Shown: positions 1-12,034, counted from the first letter of the stretch. The stretch: DNA of 64,000 nucleotides from Elephas maximus indicus (GCF_024166365.1 NC_064830.1:89026721-89090720), one strand, 5' to 3'. The notes: generated by a model not told the origin, from the sequence alone. Numbers and translations: made by a program.

Positions 1-264
1 TGATCCTGAATTATAACCTGTTACTTCTCTAATAAATCCCGTAATCGTGAGTATGGTCTATGAGTTCTGTGTAGACGTTGCAATGAACCCAGCAGAGAAG
101 GGACAGTGGGGGGACAGATGGTGTCAGAATTGGTAAAGATGGTGGAGGGAAGAGGACATCTGACCCCCGCCTCATAAAAATCAGCCTTGGGCTGTTGATC
201 TTGATTCTCCTTCCTCCTTGTAAAGTTAGAAGAGATCAGACACTGCCCCCACACCATTTTTACA
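1..264 (-). repeat. LTR fragment (family L, cut by window edge)
   Basis: The reverse complement begins TGTAAAAATGGTGTGGGGGC and then matches the copies at 1470-2885, 52836-53690 and 59167-59527 block by block: the TCTGACCTC start, the Y-rich CCATCTTTACC block, and the CACACAGAACTC segment. Precise family not named; ERVL-like LTR is my guess. Confidence 0.65.
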
Positions 265-1469
265 ACTAACCAGAGTGGTTGGAGAGACTGGAGGCCTGGA
301 AATTCAGAGAGCAGAGCTCTGAGAAGCAGTGTGTGGCCAGAGCAGCAGACTGGTCCAGGAACTGACAGGCAGTCACTGGGGACTTGAGTGAGGGACAGAC
401 TGTAGTGGGGTGAGGAGTAATGGTGAGAAATCTGGATGGTGGGGATATGCTTTTTTTTTTTTTTTTTAAATAAAATATACATTTTTATTTAAAATGCTGT
501 TTTGTAAGTAGTTTTGTGGTAAAGGATGGGGATTCATCCTGTGAATATTTATTGAGAGTCACTGTGTGCCAGACTCGGTGGTAGGTACTGAGTCTAAAGT
601 GGTCCCCACCCTCAAAGATCTGACAAGCTAGGGGAGGAAACAACTGCTTACAAGGAGAATTTAATATGATCTGGTAGATACAGTGGTAGAGGGATACACA
701 GGTTATTACAGGAACACAAAGATAGGCACTTTAACCCAGCCTAGGAGACTGGGGGCTTCCATCAGTGATTAGTGGAGGAGGTGACTTGGTACTAAGTTAA
801 ATGTTAAAGAATAAGTAGTTCAATCAGGCAGAAAGATTAGGATTGATCTGACTGTGGGAAGAACATCCCAAATAGAGGGAAGAGCATGAGCATAGGGTGT
901 GGGGATAAGAAATTACACGCGTCATGTGTGGTCAAAAGACGTAGTTTAGTATCATTTGAATATAAAACATGAGGCAGAGAGTGATGTAAGGTTAAGGGGG
1001 CAGGCTGGGAATGGAAGCCTCTTCATGGGAACCTTGTGCCCTGTGTTAAGGGCTTGACTTATCCTAAAGGTAGGGGCTTGGAAGCTTCTGGTAGGGGAGC
1101 AAAATGATCATATTTGTCTTTTAGATAGGTGGTTCTGGGGTCTGTGTTGGGGTGGATTTGATGGAGATGAGAATGCAGGGAGGGAAACGACTTAGGAGGG
1201 TCCCGCACAAGTTACAGTGAGACAACCTGACATGGCTGGAACAGATGACTGAGGGGTACAGAGGAGTGGCCTGAGCCCAGAAATATTCAGGCAGGAAATC
1301 AACAAGAGTGGTGATTAAGTGGACATGGGAACTGAGGGAGAAGGGGGAGTTGAAAATAACTCAGTTTCTAGCATAGGTGGCTGAGAAAGCATGCTACCAC
1401 AGAGGAGTAGTTTGGGGAGTACAGTGTGACGCAAGGTGTTGTCTAAATTCATGAGGGATAAGAATGGGA
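265..1469. other. No gene or confident repeat
   Basis: About 540-650 resembles an old MIR/L2-type remnant (TTTATTGAG...GTGTGCCAGAC). Nothing else is recognised and no coding exon was found. Confidence 0.4.
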
Positions 1470-1575
1470 AACAGCACAGAACTGGTTCCTATGAGGTGGA
1501 GGTCAGATACACTTCTGCCCTCCAACTCCTTCACCATTTCTGACACTAGCTCTTCCCCACACAGCACTCTCTGTA

Positions 1576-2082
1576 CAATAGTCACCCCTTATCCGTGGTT
1601 TCGCTTTCCGTGGTTTCAGTTACTCACGGTCAACCATGGTCTGAAAATGTTAAATGAGCAGTGTGATGAAATCTCACACTGTCCCACTCCGTCATTCACA
1701 TAACTTTAATTACAGTATATTGTTATAATTGTTCTATTTTATTATTAGTTATTGTTGTTAATCTCTTACTGTGTCTAATTTATAAATTAAACTTTATAAA
1801 AAAATAAAGTTGCCATTTTGTTGATTCCAACTCATAGCGACCCTATAGGATAGAGTAGAACTGCCCCATAGGGTTTCCAAGGAGCAGCTGGTGGATTTGA
1901 ACTGCCGACCTTTTGATTAGTAGCCTAGCTCTTAACCACTGTGCCACCAGGGCTCCAGGCTTTATCATAGATATATACGTATAGGACAAAACATGGTATA
2001 TATAGGGTTTGGTACTATCTGCAGTTTCAGGCATCCACTGGGGTCTTGGAACATATCCCCTGTGGATAAGGGGGGACTACTG
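1576..2082 (+). mobile_element. Tigger-type DNA transposon remnant (non-autonomous)
   Basis: Terminal inverted repeats: left end CAATAGTCACCCCTTATCCG, right end GATAAGGGGGGACTACTG. TA flanks both ends (1574-1575, 2083-2084), as expected of pogo/Tigger elements. The inside is deleted and no transposase frame remains. Tigger7-like is my best family guess. An AfroSINE at about 1808-1957 interrupts it. Confidence 0.8.
1808..1957 (-). mobile_element. AfroSINE
   Basis: Reverse-complement copy: plus strand shows the ACTCATAGCGACCCTATAGG block, GTTTCCAAGGAGC and the 5' end CCACCAGGGCTCC. Complete apart from mutations. Confidence 0.9.
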
Positions 2083-2894
2083 TATACTTCTTGGCTAGGT
2101 TTGGTAATTTGTTGTAACAGCTACACAGAACTCACAGACCATACAGTTATGTGGCTTATTAGGGAAATAGTGGACTACAACTCAGGGTCAGGATCAACTT
2201 GGAAGTAACAAGAATAGCTCAGGAGACAGGAGGTAAATTCGTCAGGACAGCTTTCTCACAGGATAGTCCTTGGAGCAAAAATGTTCCCTGCCAATACAGA
2301 TTAAGACCTCTGACCTCGGACATTTCTCTGCCAACCGTGGGACCTTGCTTCTGTCGACTTCTCTGCAGCTAACTGGCCCAGCTCTTAGCCAGTGTATCAG
2401 CTTTAGACTCTTCAGCTCTTAGCTGGCAGCTCTTTCAGCTGCAGCTGTTTTTTCTTTTTTTACTAGACTTGGGAGTGGCTTCCATGTCCCATGCTCCCCT
2501 CCAGACTCCTGTCAACCAGGAGGCCTTGAAAACCTCTGTGTTTGAACCTTTCATATATACCAGGCCACATGAGTTGTAAATTGGGGCCTCCCTCACCAGA
2601 CCAGAGTTGAACCAATCATCAGTTACCCACGAGATGTCAGTCAACTCAGGTCTTGTGCAAAAGTAACATTTTCTGCCAGCAGACACACTGGGTGCTCCCC
2701 TGGGCAAAAGTAACAAACCCTCTGGGGTAGAAAGCAACCTTGAAGGTCCCGCAAGTTGCTTCTCCAAAGAACTAGGGCAAAGGCAACAACTAACTCCTCG
2801 GCTTATGGGAAAAATATTCTCTCAAGCTGTTTTTCCAAAGAATCAGGGTAAAAGCCCACATAAGAGAACTCATTGCACCATAGGGGACAGCAAG

Positions 2895-3060
2895 GTGATG
2901 AATTCAGTTTCCATTTTATTGAGATACAACTCACATCCATAGAATTCAGTATTTTTTTAGTATATTCATCAGGTTTCACAGCCATCACCACAATCTAATT
3001 TCAGAACATTTTTTGGACATACTTATTTTTTTTTTAATTTTATTATGGATAATTTCTAAC
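2895..3060 (-). repeat. L1 fragment (antisense)
   Basis: TTTTATTGAGATACAACTCAC and the following AT-rich block are typical of old mammalian L1 3' regions read antisense. Confidence 0.5.
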
Positions 3061-3560
3061 ATACAGAAATAGAATCAGTAAGAAACATCCAAACTGAACA
3101 TAGTGATTGGGATCATCCCTGGTAGAGATGTGCAGCTGACATGAGGATCTATGATTCTGAGTCTTAGGTAAGTCATCTGGCCTAGAGATAGATTTGGGAG
3201 CCATTACCATGTGGTTCACAGCTGATATGGTAGCATGCAGGGGCCAAAGAAAAAGCCTGTACATTTAAAAGGTTTGGAATAGTTGATGTACATTAAAAAT
3301 GTACCTACTAGGAGGGCAGGATGGAGAGTGGAGGTTCATGACAGAAGAGAGGTGGTATGGAGTAGTAAAAATTATTTATTGAGTTCCTGCCAAATCACTG
3401 ATACTACTAATCATTGGGGTGGAGACAGTGGAGGGGGGATTGTTGATGAAAGCAGAGCTTTCCATTCTTGGCTGAAGAGCTTCCAGTCTGGTTGGGAAAG
3501 AAAAGATACACCTATCTCAATTGGCTAGAAAGTCATTTATTAAAGGTGTGTTGGTGTCTT

Positions 3561-3729
3561 AGAGCCCTGGTTGCACAATGGTTAAATGCTCAGCTAATAA
3601 CCAAAAGGTTGGGAGTTTGAATCCACCAACTGCTCCTTGAAAACCCTATGGGGCAGTCCCACTCTGTTCTGTAGGTTGCTATCAGTTGGAATTGACTTGA
3701 TGGCAATGGGTTTGGTTTTTGGTTTGGTT
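3561..3729 (+). mobile_element. AfroSINE
   Basis: Starts AGAGCCCTGGTTGCACAATG and ends GGCAATGGGTTTGGTTTTTGG. It abuts the MaLR-like element that starts at 3732. Confidence 0.9.
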
Positions 3730-3731
3730 GA

Positions 3732-4132
3732 TGTCTTAGTTATGTAGTGCTGCTATAACAAATACCACAAGTGGATGGCTTTAACAAACAAATTTATTTT
3801 CTAACATTTTAGGAGGCTAGAAGTACAAATTTAGGGTGCAGGCTCCAGGGGAGGGCTTTCTGTCTCTGTCAGCTCTGGAGGAAGGCCCTTGTCTCTTCTG
3901 AGCTTTTGCTCATGGGCAGTTTTCATGTGGCTTGGCATCTTTCTTCCCCCATCTCTGCTGCTTGTTTAATCTCTTTATATCTTAAAAGAAATTGGCTCAA
4001 GATACACATTATACTAATCCTGCCTCATTAACATAACAAAGACAGCCCAGTCCCAAACGGGATTATAAACAACAGGCATACAGATTAGGATTTACAGCAC
4101 ATATTTTTGGGGGACATAATTCAATCCATAAA
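3732..4132 (-). repeat. 3' LTR of the MaLR-like element
   Basis: TGTCTTAGTTATG to TTCAATCCATA. It is the mate of the LTR at 5793-6165. Confidence 0.8.
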
Positions 4133-5792
4133 TCCCACCCTTTGGCCCCCCAAAACTCATGTCCTTGTTACATGCAAAACACTTCATCCCATCACATCAT
4201 CTCAAAAATCTTAAATCAACTCCAAGTCCAAAATCTCGTCTTCTGAATCATCTAAATCAAATACGGGTGAAACTTTAGGCATATTTTGTCTGGGGACAAA
4301 ATTCCTCTTCATCTGAAAACCTGTGAAATCTAAACTACAAGTTATCTATTTCCAAAGGACAATGGTGAAATAGGTACAAGGTAGACATTTCCATTACAAA
4401 TGGGAGAACTTGGAGGGAAAGAAGAGGTAACATGCATAAAACAAGTCCAAAGCCCAGCAGAACAATTTACATTAGCTCTCAAGTCTTGACAATAATCCTC
4501 TGTTCTCTGAGACTGTCTAGGCAATGGCTCTGCCTTTTAGACTCTGGGTGTTGGCCACACCCCCTGGATTCTGGGTGAAGGCCCCTCGGCCCTGGGCTTC
4601 AGCTCTGCCGTCCAGGTACTCTGGGATGGCAACTCTGCTCCCTTGGCTTTAGGTGGCCCCATTCTCCTAGTCCATCTGAGTGGTGACCCTGCCCCCTTGG
4701 CCCTGGCAGGCCCCATTCTTCTGCCCTTTGGACATGGCAGCCCCACATCCTCAGCTTTGAGTGGTGGCTCCATCCCCCTGGCACACCTCAACAGCAGCCG
4801 TACGCTCTAGATCCAAGTCATTGAAATCTATGCGGCTGTGGCCCTACCCTTTGAGATTCAGGAAACTATAGCCCCACCCTTTGAAACCAGCAAAGCCCTG
4901 CTTCCCATGCTCCTTCCAACAGTTCTGCTGATCTGCGAGCTACTCCAGGAATGGGCCTTTTCTTTTCTTGGAGGACAACAGATGAAGCTCCTTTGGCGTG
5001 TTTCCTGCCTCTAGAATTCCAAGAGGCAGACAGCATTCTTTCCTTTCGTTCTTTCTCTGTCCCCTTCATCCTAAGCTGATGGGTTTTCTGTTGTGGTAGT
5101 TTTTTAGATCCATCAGTCACAGGCTTAATCTCTTTAACAAAAGATTGTGTAGCTATGTCCTTGGTGAACATTCTAGGATACATGTCCTTAGTCTGTACAA
5201 CAGAATTTTCCAAATCTTTTAAGTTCTGTTTTTATTTTTCACAGTTCATTTTTAAGTCTATCTCTTTCCTTTTCCATTTCACTGTAAGCAGCAAGGAGCC
5301 AACAGAGAAAGGAGGAAACCATGCAGCTCCTTTAAGATCTTGCTCAGAATTCTCCTCAGCCAGATATCCAAGTTCATCATTTATAAGTTCTACCTTCCGC
5401 TAAACATTTGAGTATAATTCAGACAAGTTCTTTGCCACCGAATGAAAAGCGTCACCCTTCCTCCATTGTCCAGTCCCATGTTCATCATTTTCTTTTAAAG
5501 CCTCACCAGAAGCACATTTCACATCCACATTTCTACAGACATTCTGTTGCTGGTGCCATATGTATTCTCTTCAGATGATGGAGACTTTCTTTGTGCTTTC
5601 CTCATTTCCTTCTGAGCCCTCACCAGAATTAACATCCATAATTCTACCAACAGTCTCTTCAGGGCAACCTAGGCTTTTACTGTTAGGTACCTTAAAACTC
5701 TTCCAGCCTCTACCCATTACCGAATTCCAAAACTGCTTCCACATTTTAGACATCTGTTAGAGCAGCACCCCACTCTTTCTGGTACCAAATTC

Positions 5793-6165
5793 TGTCTTAG
5801 TTATCTAGTGCCACTATTAACAGAAATACTACATATGGGTAGCTTTAACAAACAGAAGGTTATTTTCTCACAGTTGAGGAGGCTAGAGTCTGAATTCAGG
5901 GTGCTGGCTCTAGGGAGGCTTTTCCTGTTGGCTCTGGAGGAAGGTCCTTGTTTCTTTTACCTTCTGCTCCTGGGCAGTCTTCTCGTGGCTTGGCATTTCT
6001 CATCCTCCATCTCTGCTGCTTGTTTATATCTCAAAACAGATTGATACAAATACACCCTACATGAATCCTGCTTCATTAACATAACAGGACAACCCATTCC
6101 CAATTGGGATTATAGCCACAGGCATAGAGGTTAGGGTTTACAACATATATTTTTGGAGGACATAG
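5793..6165 (-). repeat. 5' LTR of the MaLR-like element (truncated)
   Basis: TGTCTTAGTTATC to TTTTTGGAGGACATA; the final TTCAATCCATGACA block of the family is missing. Confidence 0.8.
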
Positions 6166-6841
6166 CAGTTGGAAAGTCTATATTGCTTCCAGGAAGAGTC
6201 AAATAAAAGTTTGACTTATTTAGGGTTAATTAAGCAAGATAGCCTTGAGCTGGTCCTTGAAGAAAATGTAATGGACCCTTGGCAAGCATCAACCCCTTTT
6301 GGGGGGAGGTCAGCGTAGTACAGGAAATCCTGTGTCTTATGTGTCAATAAGACAGGCTAAAACAGAGATGACACTGGATCCCCATAAAGGCAGGATTCCA
6401 TCTCTCATCCCTCCTGTCTCTTCAAATACAGCTCCAGTCTCTTATTCTTGGACCTGTTCTCAATTTGCTCCTTCCTCTCAGACGTAGCACCACTTTTTTC
6501 TCCACTCAGACAACATACTCACATTTCTTCCACCTGTAAACTTTCCATCTACTCTGCCTCCCCCTCAGGCCTCCACCCTCTCTCCTGTTTCACAATCCTC
6601 CTATGTGAGATAGTTGTCTACATTTGCTACTCTCCCCTCCTGTGTGTTGGCTTCTGTCTCCTTCACAGAAACCGTTTTCCTGAGGTCCTCAGTAATATCC
6701 TGTCAGATTCAGGAAATACCTCTGTGTCCTATTCTGTGCCAAACGGGCTAAGGCCAGCTTCTTCTGGCCCTCATTGCCTCCTGTGGGTTCATTAATTCTC
6801 TAGAACAGTTCACAGAAATGTATGGAGACTGCCTGTACTTA
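6166..6841. other. No gene recognised
   Basis: Mixed sequence with pyrimidine-rich stretches (6420-6660). No exon and no repeat I can name. Confidence 0.4.
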
Positions 6842-7033
6842 CAGGAGCCCTGATGTAATGGTTAAGCGCTTGGCTGCTGAGAGATCAATGGTTTGAACCC
6901 ATCAGAGGCTCTTCAGGATAAAAGACCTAGCAGTCTGCTCCCGTAAAAACTGCAGCCTACAAAACCCTATGGGGCAGTTCTGTTCTGTCCTATAGGGCAG
7001 CCACGAGTTGGCATCAACTCAACAGCAATAACC
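6842..7033 (+). mobile_element. AfroSINE (long variant)
   Basis: AGGAGCCCTGATGTAATGG head, the extra GCAGTCTGCTCCCGTAAA segment of the long form, and the CCTATGGGGCAGTTCTG body. Confidence 0.85.
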
Positions 7034-7122
7034 ACTGTTGTAAGGTAAAAACATCACAAAGATTAGTAAAGTAAAAAGAAAGTTTTATCCTGCATATGTT
7101 CAAAGAGGCAAAACCAGGAAAC

Positions 7123-7569
7123 GAACAAGCATGCTGCTAGGGCCATGTCTGCCCAAATCCAAGAAATATTACAGAACAGACAAAAGTGGGAAAACAGACA
7201 AGCATGCTGCTACAGCCATGTCTGCCCAAGTCCAGGGAAATATTACAGAATAGGCAAAAATGAGAAAACGGACAAGCATGCTACTAGAGCCATGTCTGCA
7301 CCAGCCTGAGGAATGTTATGGAGTCATCAGTATATATTGACATTACAAATGGGCAAAACCATTGAAAGCTTTACCTTTTCACAGATTGGCTAGAAACTGT
7401 GGTCCTACATTTCAGATTGTCTTAACAATCATTGGTACAGGTTTCAGTAACAACAGCCAGGAGGGTCTTCATTGGTCCAACAAATTTTCTATTCACTAAA
7501 TGCTAATAGAAAAAGATAAAGAGTGGAAAGTCTTGTGTATTCTGTTTATTAGCTAATGTGACCTGTTGC
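7123..7569 (+). repeat. Left arm of a large inverted repeat, with tandem units
   Basis: Reverse complement of 8423-8827 at clearly high similarity along its length. It begins with three imperfect tandem units of about 75 bp (starting ACAAGCATGCTG at 7125, 7199 and 7272), then a single-copy part ending ACCTGTTG. Confidence 0.85.
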
Positions 7570-7906
7570 TGCTCTGATGCTAACCACCACCAGTTAAGGT
7601 GCTTGCTGAGGGCAAAGGGAATACGGAGTGGGTGGTGGAAGAAGGTAGTTCTGAATACCAGTTACATCCTATATGACCAGTTACAGAAACAAGGACTGTA
7701 ATTGTTACGAATATTTCTGCATCAAATATTTTTGCTTTCTTCACTTATGAAATATAAGATGTAAACGGGGCTAGTGTATTTTTGGTTGTATGGGTCTTAG
7801 TTGTATCATGTTAGGTGCAAGTATGACTTTGTAGTTGTCTTTATTCAGAGATTATATGTGGTTTGGGGAGATGTGTATAGGTGTCAAGTTGACAAGGGGT
7901 GGACTG

Positions 7907-8381
7907 TGATGGTTAAGATTGTATGTCATCTTGGCTGGGCCATGATTCTCAGTGTTTATATGTGATCACCTCCATGATGGGATCTGCTGTGAGTAGGAGT
8001 TGAAAGGGAGTTTCCTTGGGCATGTGGTCTGCATCCATATATAAGTGGACGTTCTGGCTTTTGCCGTCTCTGGATCATGCAGCTGCCTCCTGTTCTTCTG
8101 ACCTCTGGTTCTTAGGACTTGAGCTAGCAGCTTACCTGCTGATCTTGGAATTCGTAGATCTTCACAGCCTGTGAGCAAGAGCCCTGCTTTCCGACCTGTC
8201 GATCTTGGGTTCGCTAGCCCCGCAAATACATGCATCAGGAGAAGCCCCTATACTGATCCACGGACTTTGGACATTCCAGCCTCTAAAATCTCGTGAGCCG
8301 TTTCCTTGATACAAATCTCTCTCTATATATATTTATACGCTTTACTGATTTAGCTTCTGTAGAGAACCCAGCCTAAGATGT
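7907..8381 (+). repeat. MLT2-like (ERVL-class) LTR
   Basis: TGATGGTTAAGATTGTATG head and AGAGAACCCAGCCTAAGATG end, with TATATA-rich 3' third. Matches minus copies at 14005-14664 and 58101-58766. It sits in the spacer of the inverted repeat. Confidence 0.7.
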
Positions 8382-8422
8382 CTGATACCAGGAGTGGGGT
8401 TGAGTCAGAATCTACTCCACGG

Positions 8423-8827
8423 CAACAGGTCACATAAGCTAATAAACAGAACACAAAAGACTTTCCACGCTTACATTTTTCTGTTAGCATTTAGTAAATA
8501 GAAAATTTGTTGGACCAATGAAGACCCTCCTGACTGTGGTTACTGAAACACAATTCAAAATGTAGCATCACAGTTTCTAGCCAATCTGTGAAAAGGTGAA
8601 GCTTTCAATTATTTTGCCCTTTTGTAATGTCCATATTCACAGATGACTCTGTAACGTTCCTCAGACTCGGGCAGACAAGCGTGCTTGTCCATTTTCCCAT
8701 TCTGTAATATTTCCATGGACTTGGGCAGACATGGCTGTAGCAGCATGCTTTTCTGTTTTCCCACTTTCATCCATTCTGTAAAATTCCTTGGATTTGGGCA
8801 GACATGGTTCTGGCAGCATGCTTGTTC
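8423..8827 (-). repeat. Right arm of the large inverted repeat
   Basis: Inverted counterpart of 7123-7569. It carries the same tandem units; the innermost unit is shortened relative to the left arm. Confidence 0.85.
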
Positions 8828-10190
8828 AAAAGGTTCTCTAAAATATATTTTCCAAGATTGTCGTAGCTATTGTGTTTATATCTCAGGGCCCCGTTGATAT
8901 GTCCTTGTGCTTCCAGCTCCAGCTGGATCACATTCTCTGTGCTCGAGGACAGGGAATAATGACTCCAATATTATTTCCTAAATTACCACTTATACTTACA
9001 GTTACCTATTATAACCAGAAAGGATACAGAGCGATGTACCAGGTGAAGTTCCACATAAGGCTTCCATTGTCCCCAAGGACATGCCACCCTCTGCCATGCA
9101 TGGATGTTTTCACCAGTCCAGGAAACCCAACTATCTCCATGTTAAGGGCCTTTTATAGCATTGCATAGTCATGATTGGAGCCTCATGGCATATGCATGAT
9201 TGATTGAATCAACAGATATGCATGATTGATTACATCCTGCCTTTGTTCCCTTCCTCAGGTTAACTGCCAGGTGGGGTCTACATAGCTCCCAATCATTTGC
9301 TCCTGTTTAAGTGTTGTTTTTAGAAAACAAAGAAACCTTGATTGCTAGCAAATTCCAAGAGTTATTTTTAGGAACCAGGGATAAAGGCCAAATTGAGTTC
9401 TTTGTATTACAAGTAAGCCCATGAAATTTCAACACCCTAAAAAATTTCCTGTCTTATTCTTTCCAGTCCACTCTTATTTTTAGGCATATGTCCATTTTCA
9501 CCTAGTTATAATAATTTACTCTTTTTCTCACCTTTTATTATCGTTTTATTCTTTAATTGCCTTTCATTGTATAAGAAAATTTTATCAGAATACATTCACC
9601 TTACCTTGCACAAGATATTTTTTAAGTAGTGAATTTTTCTCGGCTGTACAGTGTTAAAAAAAAAAAATCAAACTCAAAGAAATTGAAACACAAAGTTTAT
9701 TCTGAGCAGTTATTTTATATGCATAGAAGATCATTCTGATTCCAGAAAAAGTCAAATGGCTTGAAGCTTGCTAGTCTCAATGAAGCTTATAAAGAGATAA
9801 GGAGGGAAAAGAATAGAAGGTCAGGCATAGGCTAATCTTGACATGATTGATTGAACCCTGCCCTCCCCCTTTTACTGAGATCAGCTGTTACCAGGTTACA
9901 AGGTGGTCCCTGGCCTTCCATCCACCTTCAGCCATGCCTTTTGAAATTCAAATTTGGTAAGCCTGGCTTCCAACAAGAAAGGAAAGATTAGCAACTCTCA
10001 ATGAAAGAAAAGCCACTGGCAGGATTAATTTTTTGTCAGAAATTTCTTTACAGTGAATATTTGGTTTTATGGGTAAGAACCCTAGGATCAAAGTAAGATG
10101 TCTGTTATTAATTTTCCTCTTTGACACAGTAAAAAAGTAGCAGTGCTTTATGACTTGGAAAGTGCCTTCATATCCATTGAGTTTTTTTTT
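8828..10190. other. No gene recognised
   Basis: AT-rich, probably old repeat remnants. No coding exon and nothing named with confidence. Confidence 0.4.
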
Positions 10191-10195
10191 TTAAT

Positions 10196-10690
10196 AGTGT
10201 TGGAGAGAAACGCCAGCGCTGCTTTAATAAACAGAGAGGTTTATTAAGGGTTTTAAAAGCAGTCTGGACTGGGAATGACACAGCTCATGAGGATGAAAGC
10301 ATGAGTCTGAGGCACAGTAATTACACAGACATTTTATAGCATTCAGACAAAGAACAAGGCTTACAGTGTTTTGATTGGGTTACCTTGGTTGAGGTCATAA
10401 GAAGGGTGGGTTAGGAGGTGGTGAATGGGCATCTATTGGCTACATGTATACAAATGGACTACATGATTGGTTAAAAAAAAACCAAACCCAGTGCCGTCGA
10501 GTCGATTCTGACTCATAGCGACCCTATAGGACAGAGTAGAGCTGCCCCATAGAGTTTCCAAGGAGTGCCTGGTGGATTCGAACTGCCCACCCTTTGGTTA
10601 GCAGCTATAGCACTTAACCAGTACACCACCAGGGTTTCCACATGATTGGTTACAGGAGTAATTTTTCCTCAAATTGGTGTCAAGGGATTT
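10196..10690. repeat. Unclassified LTR-like repeat interrupted by AfroSINE
   Basis: Contains an AATAAA context (CTTTAATAAACAGAG) and looks like an LTR. Family not recognised. An AfroSINE splits it at 10474-10639. Confidence 0.35.
10474..10639 (-). mobile_element. AfroSINE with 13-bp target-site duplication
   Basis: Minus-strand copy with poly(A)-side AAACCAAACCC and head CCACCAGGGTTTCC. Both sides carry ACATGATTGGTTA (10461-10473 and 10640-10652). Confidence 0.95.
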
Positions 10691-12034
10691 ATCTTCAATC
10701 TCATTAATTCTAACTTCCATTGTCTCAATTCTGCTCCTGTGACCTTCTATTGAGTTGTCTAATTCTGAAATTTTATTGTTAATCTTTTGGATTTTAGTTG
10801 GAGTCTGTGTTTTCTAAAAAAAAAAAAAAAAAGTTTTCTAGCAGCCTGTTTATTTTGTTGTTTCGTTCTTATTTTGTTTTCTCAAATTATTCTATTGCTT
10901 TGTGTGTTCCTTGGCTTGGTCTGAACTTTGCTTGATCTCCTTCTTGATCTCTGTATATTAGTCTTCTGAATTCTTTCTCAGGTAGTTCTATTGTCTTATC
11001 TTCCTCTGGAAGGTTTCCTGGTTCTTTATTTTGGTCACTTGCTGGAGTCATCTTGACCTGCTTCTTTATGTGATTTGATATTGACTGTTGTCTGTGAGGC
11101 ATCAATAAGTTAATATATTTATTTATTGTATGTTTACTGCATGCTGACTTTTTGTTTTGTTTTGTTTCAATATGCCCAAGGAGGCTGGGTGGGTGAGCTG
11201 CTTTGGTTGTTAGCATCTTTGAAGCTCTCATGTCCTGTCTCTAGGTGATTAGAGCAGCTACTAGGTGTGTAAGCCCAGGAATCTGTTCACTTTTCTTGTG
11301 GGGGTGCAGCCCAGGTGTCCAGGTTGTCGGCCACCGAGTCTGTGGTACAGACTCGCACCTACAGTCCTAGGTAGACAGGGCTGTTGGGAGTGTTCAGAAC
11401 AGGGACAAGTATCTGGCTACAGTGGGCGGCTATGTGTGGGACAAGGCAGGGGGCTGGAAGGTTTCCTGGTTCCTTATTTTGGTCACTTGCTGGAGTCATC
11501 TTGACTTGCTTCTTTATGTGATTTGATGTTGGCTCCCTTGATGTGGCGAGCTTGTCCCTGTCCCCTAGACCACGTAGTGGCGGGTATTGCAGCCAGTCTT
11601 TGGGTACGGTTGTTGGCTAGAGGGACTGGGAGGCACCACTAATTCTCATACCCCTGTCATGGGTGGCTAGATGGAGGGGTGGTACCGCCAGTCCTCAGGC
11701 CCCTGGTGTGGATGGGTAAGGCCCCTGCCTAGTGGTCAGGGTGCCGTCAAATGTCAGGAATCTGCAGCTCCCCCTTGGCTGATGCAGTTGAAAATGGGCT
11801 TCAGGTGTATGCTCTGCTGTTCTATTGCAATGAGGGCGTGCAGTGTTGCATTGGCCCACACGGGTCTGGTCAGGGCCTAAGGGCACTGCAAGTCTGTGGG
11901 CCCCTTAAGCCAGCGGCTGGGCAAAGGGCCAGGGCTTTCCTACCAACTCGGAGTTCCCAGCTTAGGGAGCATAGTGTTTTTGAATACTCTGGGACTGGTG
12001 TCCAGACCAGAACAGGGTGAGGGGTAAGTGAGCA
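10691..12034 (-). mobile_element. L1 5' end: 5' UTR and ORF1 start (antisense)
   Basis: On the minus strand, GC-rich 5' UTR-like sequence (12034 to about 11240) leads into an ORF1-like frame (11231-10887). Its product is lysine- and glutamate-rich, with a PEKEFRRLI segment typical of L1 ORF1 coiled-coil starts. The frame is broken and the rest of the L1 is absent. Confidence 0.65.

Larger units (their letters stand above)
1470..2885 (+). repeat. LTR (family L) split by a DNA transposon
   Basis: Left part (to about 1575) and right part (from 2083) match the uninterrupted copy at 52836-53690: AGGTGGAGGTCAGA and CTCTCTGTA on the left, ACTTCTT...CACAGAACTCACAGAC on the right, and the far end CTCATTGCACCATA near 2880. 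Outer limits are approximate. Confidence 0.65.
3732..6165 (-). mobile_element. MaLR-like endogenous retrotransposon, LTR-internal-LTR
   Basis: Two directly repeated LTRs (3732-4132 and 5793-6165, each starting TGTCTTAGTTAT) flank 1.66 kb of internal sequence, all in minus orientation. The internal part follows the layout of mammalian MaLR (THE1-type) interiors: a CTCATGTCCTT...CAAAAC block next to the 3' LTR, a CCCC-rich middle, and TTTGGTACCAGAAAG directly inside the 5' LTR. No gag, pol or env frame is present, as usual for MaLRs. The outer edge of the 5' LTR is truncated near 6165. Similar LTRs recur as solo copies across the window. Confidence 0.8.

Noticed and set aside
7123-7345. Regularly spaced repeats resembling a CRISPR array
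   Set aside because: Units are contiguous tandem repeats of about 75 bp without unique spacers, in a mammalian genome.
11671-12020. Overlapping GC-rich frames
   Set aside because: They lie in the antisense 5' UTR of an L1 and overlap in three frames.
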